A DNA stretch of 64,000 bases. Origin: an uncultured Clostridia bacterium. Its GTDB lineage: Bacteria; Bacillota; Clostridia; Christensenellales; Borkfalkiaceae. Below are positions 50,643-58,184 of the stretch, one piece after another. The first letter of the stretch is position 1. The number at the start of each line of letters is the position of its first letter. Both the position numbers and the translations under genes were made by a program. The DNA lies in assembly GCA_947630705.1 (NCBI GenBank), contig CANRIK010000018.1:247987-311986 (forward strand), written 5' to 3'. Under the pieces are notes generated by a model, which worked only from the letters and a program-made list of their open reading frames with translations, did not search any database and was not told the DNA's origin.

Positions 50643-53259
50643 TTTTCACTCCTTCTCCCCCATAATAGGCATTTAGATACATCTGTCTTATTTCGGCAAC
50701 CAACGGATAACGGGGATTTGCGCCCGTGCATTGGTCATCAAAGGCGTTTTCCGACATTTCGTCAAGTTTTTGCAAAAATTCATTCTCGGCAATGCCGTAT
50801 TCTTTTATTGAATTTTTAATTCCTATATCCTTTTTCAGGTTGTCAACGGCTTCAATCAGCGCTTCGACTTTTTCGTCGTCGGTTTTGCCTCCGAGGTGAA
50901 GGGCCTCGGCTATCTCGGCATAACGGCCTTTCGCATGCGGATATGAGTATTGGCTGAAAGTACCCATCTTTGTCGGAGCGTCGGCACTGTTGAATTTTAT
51001 CACTTCATCCAAAAGTAAAGCGTTCGCAATTCCGTGAGGCAAATGAAAAAAGGCGCCGAGTTTGTGCGCCATAGAGTGACACACCCCCAAAAATGCATTG
51101 GCAAACGCCATGCCGGCTATTGTGGCGGCGTTCGCCGTCTTTTCGCGAGCCGTACGGTCCGCGCCGTTACGATAAGCCTTCGGCAGATACTCAAATAAAA
51201 TTTTCAAAGCGTGAATTGCAAGCCCGTCGGTAAAATCGGTCGCCATTAAAGACACATAGGCTTCGACGGCATGAGATACGGCGTCGATACCGGAAGCGGC
51301 GGTCAGACTTTGCGGAGCAGACATATGCAAATCGACGTCAATTATCGCCATATCAGGCATTAACTCATAGTCTGCAAGAGGGTATTTTACACCCGTTTTA
51401 TCGTCCGTAATCACGGCAAAAGGAGTGACCTCAGACCCTGTGCCGGCCGAGGTGGGAATTGCTACGAAATAGGCCTTTTCGCCCATCCTCGGAAAGGAGT
51501 ATACCCTTTTTCTTATATCCGAAAATCGCATTGACATATCTTTAAAATTTACTTCCGGATGTTCGTACAATACCCACATTATTTTAGCGGCGTCCATTGC
51601 GCTGCCGCCGCCGAGAGCAATTATGACATCCGGCTTAAAAGAAGTCATTAGTTTTGCCCCTTCTTCGGCGCTTTTGAGCGTAGGGTCGGGTATTATGTCT
51701 GAAAAAGTACTATGCAAAATGTTTAAATCGTTTAATTTTTGAGTAATTCGAGCCGTAAAACCGCTTTCCGAAAGAAATTTATCGGTAACAATAAACGCTC
51801 GTTTTTTGTTCAGTACCGTCTTTAATTCTTCTAAGGCAACGGGCAGACACCCACGTTTTAAATACACTTTTTCAGGTGAACGGAACCACAGCATATTCTC
51901 CCTTCTATATGCTACGGTTTTTATATTCAATAAATTCTTTATTCCCACGTTATCCGAAACGGAGTTTCCTCCCCAACTGCCGCAACCCAAAGTAAGCGAC
52001 GGTGCAAGACGGAAGTTATATAAATCTCCTATTCCTCCGTGAGAGGACGGAGTATTAATAAGAATACGGCAGGTTTTCATTTTCTCCGAAAATATTCTAA
52101 TCCTTTCACTGCCTGTTTGTTCGTTTATATAAAGCGAAGAGGTATGACCTATCCCTCCGTCGGATATTAGTTTGTCGGCTTTCAAAAGCGCCTCCTCAAA
52201 GTCTACGGCTCTATACATTGCAAGCACAGGCGATAACTTTTCATGAGCGAATTCCTCCGTCAAGTCTACTTTCTCCACTTCTCCTATCAATATTTTTACA
52301 TTTGGTGGCACGTTTACGCCTGCAATCTTTGCAACTCTTTCGGCGCTTTGCCCTACGATTTTTGCATTTACGGAGCCGTTTATAATTATTGTCTTGCGCA
52401 CCTTTTCAAGCTCAGCTTCGTTCAGAAAATAACAGCCGCGCGAAATGAATTCCTTTTTTACTCTGTCATAAATTTTATCTGCCACTATAACCGATTGCTC
52501 GGACGCGCATATCATTCCGTTATCGAAAGTTTTTGAATGAATGACGGAGTTTACCGCAAGTAAAATGTCGCAACTCTCATCAAAAATTGCGGGAGTATTG
52601 CCGGCCCCCACTCCTATTGCCGGTTTACCGCTCGAATACGCCGCCCTTACCATTCCGGAGCCGCCGGTAGCCAAAATGGTGTCCGACTCTTTCATCAGTA
52701 AATTTGTCATTTCCAAAGTAGGCGCGTCTATCCAACCGATTATCCCTTCCGGAGTGCCAGCCTCGACAGCCGCTTCATAGACGACCTTGGCGGCGGCGAT
52801 AGTGGAATTTTTTGCACGCGGATGAGGACTTAAAATACAGCCGTTGCGCGTTTTGAGGCACAGCAAAGTTTTAAATATCGCCGTAGACGTGGGATTTGTA
52901 GTTGGAATTATAGCGGCAATAACTCCGATAGGGTCTGCATACTTTGTTATGCCGTAAACAGGATCGTCCTCGATTATTCCGCATGTTTTTTCATTTTTAT
53001 ATTTGTTGTAAATATACTCCGAGGCAAAATGATTTTTTATTACCTTGTCCTCCATCACTCCCATGCCTGCCTCCTCGACCGCAAGCCTTGCAAGAGGAAT
53101 CCTTGCCATATTTGCCGCAGTTGCGCAGGCCTTGAAAATCGCGTCCACCTTTTCCTGTGAAAAAAGCGAATATTCTTCTTGCGCTCTCTTTACCTTGCCT
53201 ATTACGTCGAGGAGCAACTCCGGACTGTCGCAAATTTCATATTTCTTTTTGAATTGCAT
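50635..53259 (-). CDS. adhE: Bifunctional acetaldehyde/alcohol dehydrogenase
   Basis: Reduces acetyl-CoA to acetaldehyde and then ethanol, recycling two NADH in fermentation; forms spirosomes. 874 residues: N-terminal CoA-acylating aldehyde dehydrogenase with catalytic Cys in DNGMICASEQS, linker near residue 445, and C-terminal iron alcohol dehydrogenase with IPTSAGTGSEVTPFAVITD and metal His in CHSMAHKLGAFFHLPHGIANA. AAAGGAGG precedes the ATG. It is cotranscribed with the APH-like gene (8-base overlap). I could not find a clear Rex operator upstream. Confidence 0.97.
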   Translation of the reverse strand: MQFKKKYEICDSPELLLDVIGKVKRAQEEYSLFSQEKVDAIFKACATAANMARIPLARLAVEEAGMGVMEDKVIKNHFASEYIYNKYKNEKTCGIIEDDPVYGITKYADPIGVIAAIIPTTNPTSTAIFKTLLCLKTRNGCILSPHPRAKNSTIAAAKVVYEAAVEAGTPEGIIGWIDAPTLEMTNLLMKESDTILATGGSGMVRAAYSSGKPAIGVGAGNTPAIFDESCDILLAVNSVIHSKTFDNGMICASEQSVIVADKIYDRVKKEFISRGCYFLNEAELEKVRKTIIINGSVNAKIVGQSAERVAKIAGVNVPPNVKILIGEVEKVDLTEEFAHEKLSPVLAMYRAVDFEEALLKADKLISDGGIGHTSSLYINEQTGSERIRIFSEKMKTCRILINTPSSHGGIGDLYNFRLAPSLTLGCGSWGGNSVSDNVGIKNLLNIKTVAYRRENMLWFRSPEKVYLKRGCLPVALEELKTVLNKKRAFIVTDKFLSESGFTARITQKLNDLNILHSTFSDIIPDPTLKSAEEGAKLMTSFKPDVIIALGGGSAMDAAKIMWVLYEHPEVNFKDMSMRFSDIRKRVYSFPRMGEKAYFVAIPTSAGTGSEVTPFAVITDDKTGVKYPLADYELMPDMAIIDVDLHMSAPQSLTAASGIDAVSHAVEAYVSLMATDFTDGLAIHALKILFEYLPKAYRNGADRTAREKTANAATIAGMAFANAFLGVCHSMAHKLGAFFHLPHGIANALLLDEVIKFNSADAPTKMGTFSQYSYPHAKGRYAEIAEALHLGGKTDDEKVEALIEAVDNLKKDIGIKNSIKEYGIAENEFLQKLDEMSENAFDDQCTGANPRYPLVAEIRQMYLNAYYGGEGVKNE

Positions 53260-53417
53260 TGAATCCTCCTTTTAAATTAATATGTGTATAAAAAGGAAAA
53301 TTTCTTGCAGTCTGTCAAAACAGAAAATTTTAATTTTCTTTCAGAAAATATCATAGAGTGGCTTCCGACTTTGCCTTTTCTATCAATTAATTTTTGATTC
53401 GAAAGAGCAATTATCGC

Positions 53418-53446
53418 TTGACAAAGATAATTTAATTTATTATAAT
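53418..53446 (+). promoter_or_regulatory. Consensus promoter of tRNA-Leu
   Basis: TTGACA (53418-53423), 17-base spacer, TATAAT (53441-53446): a full consensus match. Confidence 0.85.
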
Positions 53447-53458
53447 TTTTTTACTTTT

Positions 53459-53541
53459 GCGGACGTGGCGAAATTGGCAGACGCGCAGGTTTCAGGTTCC
53501 TGTGGGAGACCATGGGGGTTCAAGTCCCTTCGTCCGCACCA
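53459..53541 (+). tRNA. tRNA-Leu (CAG)
   Basis: 83 bases with encoded CCA. Acceptor stem GCGGACG/CGTCCGC, anticodon loop TTCAGGT giving CAG, a variable arm around TGTGGGAGACCATG, and T arm GGGGTTCAAGTCCC. The mobile region begins directly downstream. Confidence 0.95.
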
Positions 53542-53577
53542 AGTCTTAATAGCTTGAACTTCTTTACTATAAAAAAG

Positions 53578-53596
53578 ACGTTCGGGCTATTTTGCT
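53578..53596. other. Possible left attachment repeat (attL)
   Basis: ACGTTCGGGCTATTTTGCT is identical over 19 bases to 62185-62203. It lies 37 bases after tRNA-Leu within an imperfect terminator-like hairpin. The copies bracket the relaxase-recombinase block. Confidence 0.5.
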
Positions 53597-53632
53597 ATAT
53601 TGAGGAATTTAAAAATTTCCATAAATGAAAAT

Positions 53633-53810
53633 AGAGCCGATAGAGCGTGATTGCTCTATCGGCTCTGCCGTTATTTGTAGGTTTATTATCTTCGGCTCAA
53701 CCTAAAAATTTACTATACTAAACACTTATATACCGCACGTTTTCGGCGGTTTCCTATCTGCCGTCATATCTTTTTTAGACGGTCAATCCCTGTACTGTTT
53801 AACGGGACTC
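53633..53810 (-). ncRNA. Candidate structured RNA, copy A
   Basis: Read on the minus strand: stem TCCC/GGGA around the stop codon of the 61-residue gene, stem TGACCGTC/GACGGCA around AAAAAAGATAT, stem ACCGCC/GCGGT, a conserved AGGTT and ACCT pair, then terminator stem AGAGCCGATAGAGC/GCTCTATCGGCTCT. The same order with different stem sequences recurs at 63790-63964. No open frame covers it. I cannot name a known RNA family. Confidence 0.55.
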
Positions 53811-53984
53811 TTTATTATTGAGTTTTTTATTCAGTTGTGTTTTTTGCCATTCGGCGTAATCTTTTTGTCCCTGCTCGGACGACAGGTATTCCTGAAAAAT
53901 AGGTAATAGAACTCTTGCAAGAGATTCAAGCTGATAATCAGGAATATCAAAATCCGATTTAGGCGTAGCCTTTTTTCTCGACAT
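53799..53984 (-). CDS. Small mobile-element protein (61 residues)
   Basis: 61 residues: MSRKKATPKSDFDIPDYQLESLARVLLPIFQEYL, ending KTQLNKKLNNKESR. Charged and helical, no known domain; similar small genes accompany relaxase genes in clostridial elements. GGAGG lies 17 bases upstream and is closer to a three-codon frame (ATG AGT ACA TAA) whose stop overlaps this ATG, so translation may depend on reinitiation. A homologue's tail occurs at the right edge of the window. Confidence 0.6.
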   Translation of the reverse strand: MSRKKATPKSDFDIPDYQLESLARVLLPIFQEYLSSEQGQKDYAEWQKTQLNKKLNNKESR

Positions 53985-54112
53985 TATGTACTCATAATAA
54001 CCTCCATAAATACTTCAATTAGAAATTTTCATTTCACGTAATTTTATCCGTAAGATTTTAGCCCGTTAAGGGCAAGCGTCACGACGTAGCTTTATTTAAT
54101 CGACTAAATCGG

Positions 54113-55081
54113 TTATTTCGTCCACTTGCTGTTGTTAGAGGAAGTGGACGGTTTGGTTTTTTGTTCCTTTCGCTCGGTGGCAAGTCTTTGTAGTTGCGTT
54201 AACTCGTCAGGGGCAAACTCCTTTAATTTTATAAGAATTTCTGCACTTCGTTTGTATCTCTCGGCTTCTTGTTCTTTTTGTTTGAGAAGGCTGAATATGT
54301 AATCCCTGTCCTTACCAACAATTTGCAATTGCCTTGCTTGTTCGGCGTTAGTTGTGCGAAGCGAAACAATTTCTTTTTCTGCGTCCTTTCTCTTTTTTGG
54401 GATAGGTTTATTCTTGGCATCTTCTACAACTTGAACGATTTGTGTTAAATCGTCTAACTCGGCTCTCTTTTTCTCGGTCTGCTCGTCGATTTTTCGTTCA
54501 CGTTGCTCTGCGCCTTCGATAATCTTCTTCGCCTTGAACTCTGCCGTGGAAAGATGTTTTGTCTGACTGCCTTCCTTGCCGCGTTGCAATCCCCATTTTC
54601 TGCCGATATTCTCGTGAAGTTCGGTTTGCAGTTGCGCGAGCTTTTGTCTATCGAAAAGACTTTTACTGCTCAATCGTCCTTCATTAATAGGGATAAAGTT
54701 TAAGTGCATATGCGGCGTGGTTTCGTCTCTATGTACGACTGCGGAAATCATGTTTTCTTCCCCGTACTTGTCCGAAAAGAACTTTACACAGTCCCTGAAA
54801 AACTCGTCAATCTCCCACGGGTTTAGCCTCTTGAAAAACTCGCCGTCCGACGTCACAATAAAAGAGTTCATCAGGATAGCGTCTGAACGAATTTTGCGTT
54901 TTAACTCCAACTCTGACAACCTCTCGTTGATTATTTCCATATAACTTTTCCTGGGCAATATAAGGTGATAATTGAGGTGCGTTCGGGAGCTGTCTATCTG
55001 CGGATTGCTCGCCTGATACGTTTCGTCTCTTTCGTTTTCCTCCTCGACAGGGCTGACTTCCTGCCTTTTGTATTTTTCCAT
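54113..55081 (-). CDS. MobV-type relaxase (Mob/Pre), N-terminus probably frameshifted
   Basis: 322 residues in frame. Relaxase of the MobV family that nicks oriT for conjugal mobilisation. NPQIDSSRTHLNYHLI is the N-terminal family motif, and HRDETTPHMHLNFIPI holds the metal-binding His triad (about residues 113-128). From 190 on it is a Lys/Glu coiled coil. The relaxase normally starts further upstream with an MSYxxxxxxK-type beginning; here MSYGKIQKAGS is present in another frame from 55088, suggesting a 1- or 2-base indel near 55040-55060. It is preceded by the oriT-like repeat at 55173. Confidence 0.8.
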   Translation of the reverse strand: MEKYKRQEVSPVEEENERDETYQASNPQIDSSRTHLNYHLILPRKSYMEIINERLSELELKRKIRSDAILMNSFIVTSDGEFFKRLNPWEIDEFFRDCVKFFSDKYGEENMISAVVHRDETTPHMHLNFIPINEGRLSSKSLFDRQKLAQLQTELHENIGRKWGLQRGKEGSQTKHLSTAEFKAKKIIEGAEQRERKIDEQTEKKRAELDDLTQIVQVVEDAKNKPIPKKRKDAEKEIVSLRTTNAEQARQLQIVGKDRDYIFSLLKQKEQEAERYKRSAEILIKLKEFAPDELTQLQRLATERKEQKTKPSTSSNNSKWTK

Positions 55082-55089
55082 ATGACATA

Positions 55090-55600
55090 CTAAATAACTG
55101 ATTTTCTTGTCCTCCTAATATTTTATTTTTTAGTGGTTAAAAAGCCTCGCAGAGCGAACGGAACTTACAAAGTAAGTGTAGTGAGTTACACTTACGCCCA
55201 TTTGTAAGTTGATTTTCTCGCTCTGCTCGTTTTCGTTTTGGTTTGCATTTTGCTCGCATTTGGCTTGCGATTGGTTGCCTGAATTAAGGCGGTCTGATTG
55301 TCATTTGCTTGCTCATAAATTCCTCCAAATTGATTTTTTAATATCTGCTTAACCACCACATAGTAGTGGGTTAATGCCGAAAAAAGAAAATGAAAAAAGT
55401 CGCTGAAATCCTTAACGTTTCACCGACTTGAACCTTATTTAGCAGGTTTAATTGCTCTCTGGTGGTTAGTCATTCTATTGTGATGCCGACTGTTGAATAC
55501 GCTCTCGCGCCCCGACATCTAAAATTGTACGCAAATAAAACCCATAATCGCGCGTCCAAAAATGCGAGATAAAACAGGCTCAACTCCATAAAAAGAGTAC
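55090..55600. other. Non-coding leader/oriT region of the relaxase gene
   Basis: No convincing gene. It contains the oriT-like repeat (55173-55194), an 11-codon mini-frame with a good GGAGG site (MSKQMTIRPP, 55284-55316, minus strand), a hairpin around CCACTACTATGTGGTGG (about 55352-55376), and a hairpin AAGTCG...CGACTT (55406-55438). Confidence 0.5.
55173..55194. other. oriT-like inverted repeat (MobV/pMV158 type)
   Basis: AAGTGTAGTGAGTTACACTT has arms AAGTGTA/TTACACTT around GTGAG and mirrors the pMV158 oriT pattern AAGTATAGTGTGTTATACTT, nicked after TAGTGTG. By analogy nicking would follow TAGTGAG. It sits about 90 bases upstream of the relaxase gene. The match is from memory, not a search. 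Confidence 0.6.
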
Positions 55601-55996
55601 ACTTAAAAAAGCCTTTCATCGCACATCTTTTTCAAGCAAAGAGAACGTCGGCTTTTTCGGAAAAATTGTATCACAAAAAAGCCCCTCATTGCCTGACGAA
55701 AAACAACAACCATACAAGGGCTTTACACGTTCAAAAATTTGTACGCTTACAAAGCCCATAACGGCTCGTCTTTCAGACGGCTCGGGTGCAGCGCAATACG
55801 CGCTGAAAACCTCGCGGGCAAATCCCGCTCTACTGCGCAGAAAATTCTGCTCCCCCTCTGTAAGAGGAGAACTACGCCATACACATTTCAAAGTATGGCA
55901 AAAGAGTACAGGCGACATCTACACCTGTACTCTTTTATTATATCATATCTATTTCCGTTTGTCAATAAAATACAAACATTTGTTCGTATTTCGATG
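55601..55996. other. Gene-free stretch 3' of the ABC-F gene
   Basis: It holds several short inverted repeats (AAAGCCC/GGGCTTT around 55679-55723) and a strong hairpin AAAAGAGTACAGG/CCTGTACTCTTTT (about 55898-55938) that can terminate the minus-strand ABC-F transcript. Frames here are short and lack ribosome sites. Confidence 0.5.
55898..55938 (-). terminator. Terminator of the ABC-F gene
   Basis: Perfect stem AAAAGAGTACAGG / CCTGTACTCTTTT with an 11-base loop, followed by TTTTGCC on the minus strand. Confidence 0.7.
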
Positions 55997-57475
55997 CTAA
56001 AATTTGATTATACGTGTTGCAATTTTATTCTGAAATGTTTTATCATGTTCGACAAAAATCATTGTGGGCCGAAACTGCATGAGCAAATTTTCAATTTGAA
56101 TACGCGAATAAATATCTATAAAGTTCAAAGGTTCATCCCAAATATATAGGTGTGCTTGTTGGCAAAGACTTTTAGCGATCAAAGCCTTTTTTTTCTGTCC
56201 TTCCGAAAAGTTTGTTATATCTTTTTCAAATTGTTGTCTTTGAAACCCCATTTTATGAAGAATGGCCTTAAACAAACTTTCATCTATATGCTCCGAAAAC
56301 GCAAAATCGGAAAGTGTACCCCGTAAGTGTGATGTGTCTTGCGGAACGTAAGAAATAGTAAGATTTGAACCTCTTTCTATTATCCCCAAATAATCTATTG
56401 AATGTCCGTACAACAATTTTAATATACTGCTTTTACCGCAACCGTTTTTACCTTCAAGGGCAATTCTATCTCCACGCATAATATCAAATGTTACAGGCTT
56501 ACATACCTTGTTATTGCCATAAAACGGTACAACGTCAGAGAGAGAAATTAACCGTTCAGAACGGTATGTCAATGGTGAGATTTTGAGACCGCTTTCAATT
56601 TCAACATTTTTGAGCAATGTTGATTTTTGCTCAATTTCTTTTTGCTGCCTTGCTTCTACATCCTTCGCTCTTTTCATCATCTTGGCTGACTTATGGCCTA
56701 TATATCCCTTATCTGGTTTTAATCCGGAATCTAAAATGCCATTTTTTGTTTTTTCTACCTTATTTGCCCAATTTGCGGTGCGTTTTGTCGTTTCTTGCAG
56801 CCGTTGAATATCGCTTTGTAATCGACTGTTTTGTCTGCGTTCAAAATCTTGCTGACGTTCAAAATTTTCCATATAAGAAGAATAGTTTCCGCTTTGAACT
56901 TCAATATTGGAACGATTGATGGAAAGCACATGGTCGATACAACCATCCAAAAAACATCTGTCGTGGGATACTAATATAAAACTTTTTTTCTTGCGCAAAT
57001 ATGCTGAAACTAACTCTCTTGCTCGCATATCCAAATGATTGGTAGGCTCGTCTATAAGCAAGAAATGCCCTTCATTCAAGAACAGTGCTGCAAGTAAAAC
57101 CTTTGTCTGTTCTCCATTTGATAAAGTATCAAATGGTCTGTATAAACAATTTTCATCCACTTCCAAATAGGATAATTCACGCATAATTTGCCATTCTTCG
57201 GCTATAGGACAAATTCCCTGTAAAATAGAATTTGTTATTTTGCTTCTATCTGGTACACTGTATGGAAAATAATCAAATTGAACGGAAGATGTTATTTTTC
57301 CTTGATATTCATATTTACCTTGCAAGATATTCAAAAAAGTTGTTTTTCCTCTGCCATTTCTGCCAATAAAACCGAGTTTCCAATTCGTATCTATCTGAAA
57401 ACTGACATTTTCAAATATATTATCGAAGCTCGATGGGTAGGCAAAAGTAAGATTTTCAATTTTTATGACTGACAT
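55997..57475 (-). CDS. ABC-F ribosome protection protein, Lsa-like
   Basis: 492 residues: two ATP-binding domains without membrane segments. Walker A GRNGRGKTT (about 38-46) and GKNGCGKSS (about 340-348), signatures LSNGEQTK and FSEGQKKK, Walker B LLIDEPTNHLD and LYIWDEPLNFID. The opening (IENLTFAYP...NVSFQIDTNWKLGFIGRNGRGKTT) and length match Lsa proteins, which bind the E site and displace lincosamides, streptogramin A and pleuromutilins. The inter-domain linker (about 190-285) that defines drug range is long and basic. A terminator in its leader suggests drug-sensing attenuation. It is probable cargo of the mobile element. Confidence 0.88.
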   Translation of the reverse strand: MSVIKIENLTFAYPSSFDNIFENVSFQIDTNWKLGFIGRNGRGKTTFLNILQGKYEYQGKITSSVQFDYFPYSVPDRSKITNSILQGICPIAEEWQIMRELSYLEVDENCLYRPFDTLSNGEQTKVLLAALFLNEGHFLLIDEPTNHLDMRARELVSAYLRKKKSFILVSHDRCFLDGCIDHVLSINRSNIEVQSGNYSSYMENFERQQDFERRQNSRLQSDIQRLQETTKRTANWANKVEKTKNGILDSGLKPDKGYIGHKSAKMMKRAKDVEARQQKEIEQKSTLLKNVEIESGLKISPLTYRSERLISLSDVVPFYGNNKVCKPVTFDIMRGDRIALEGKNGCGKSSILKLLYGHSIDYLGIIERGSNLTISYVPQDTSHLRGTLSDFAFSEHIDESLFKAILHKMGFQRQQFEKDITNFSEGQKKKALIAKSLCQQAHLYIWDEPLNFIDIYSRIQIENLLMQFRPTMIFVEHDKTFQNKIATRIIKF

Positions 57476-57493
57476 GGATAAAAAACCTCCTTA

Positions 57494-57534
57494 AAAGTAA
57501 AAAAGAACTATGAGAAAGTAATCTCTCATAGTTC
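57494..57534 (-). promoter_or_regulatory. Leader terminator (attenuator) of the ABC-F gene
   Basis: Minus strand GAACTATGAGAG-ATTA-CTTTCTCATAGTTC is followed by TTTTTTACTTTT and then, immediately, AAGGAGG (57486-57492). A complete intrinsic terminator just before the ribosome site, behind a leader of some 150 bases, is the hallmark of ABC-F and other antibiotic-induced attenuation. Confidence 0.7.
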
Positions 57535-57771
57535 GGTAAATGCTCAAAATAATTTTATACTTATATTTGAGATATAGACAGATTTCACTTTCTTGCAATA
57601 ACGCAAATCACAAAAGCATAACTACTTTCGAAATTTGCAATATAATGATTTAGCAAGAAAATTTAATCACTCCGTTCACCTCAAACATTTTCTATGCCAC
57701 AGTATACCATAACAATTCAATTTAGTCAAGCATTTATTAGAGAAGTTTTAGAAAATAATTCTATTTTCATA
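57535..57771. other. Divergent control region of ABC-F and XRE genes
   Basis: AT-rich gap with no gene. The minus strand has TATAAT-like sites near 57645; a three-codon frame and inverted repeats around TTGCAATAACGCAA occur in the leader. Confidence 0.4.
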
Positions 57772-57800
57772 TTGATTTTAATTTAGAAAAAGTATATAAT
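57772..57800 (+). promoter_or_regulatory. Sigma-A promoter of the XRE-recombinase operon
   Basis: TTGATT (57772-57777), 17-base spacer, TATAAT (57795-57800). Confidence 0.7.
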
Positions 57801-57821
57801 AAATACTCGAGGATATCAATA

Positions 57822-58184
57822 ATGAATAATACAATTGGAAACAGATTAAAGACATTGCGCGAGAGCATCGGAAAGTCACAATCATTTATTGCAAAAGAGA
57901 TTGGAACAGTAGCACAGCCAGCAATTTTTCGTTATGAAAGTGGTCAAAGCGATGTTCCGAATGCTATTTTATTGTGGTACGCCGATTATTTTGACGTTTC
58001 TCTCGATTATATTTTCGGCAGATGCGACAATCCGCAGGGGAAGTTATACGACTATCAGCCAAAGGTCTTGAAAGACAATAAGCAAATGCAGGAGCTTATT
58101 GAAATGTGTTTTGATCCCAACTCTCCCGCAAATGCGAAATTGAAGCAAACGCTTTTACGCCTTATGGAGGAACAGAACAAATGA
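57822..58184 (+). CDS. XRE-family regulator of the mobile element
   Basis: 120 residues. Helix-turn-helix in RLKTLRESIGKSQSFIAKEIGTVAQPAIFRYESGQSDVPNAIL, then the usual DYFDVSLDYIFGRCD; a further 45-residue tail follows. Its stop overlaps the ATG of the first serine recombinase by 4 bases, so it probably controls excision or integration. Own promoter just upstream. Confidence 0.85.
   Translation: MNNTIGNRLKTLRESIGKSQSFIAKEIGTVAQPAIFRYESGQSDVPNAILLWYADYFDVSLDYIFGRCDNPQGKLYDYQPKVLKDNKQMQELIEMCFDPNSPANAKLKQTLLRLMEEQNK

Noticed and set aside
53260..53417. Rex or other redox operator upstream of adhE
   Set aside because: No TTGTxAA-n6-TTxACAA-like palindrome could be made out in the promoter region.
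55284..55316. 10-residue frame MSKQMTIRPP with a good ribosome site
   Set aside because: Too short and without conserved context; may be a relic of an accessory mobilisation gene, so it is mentioned only within the region entry.
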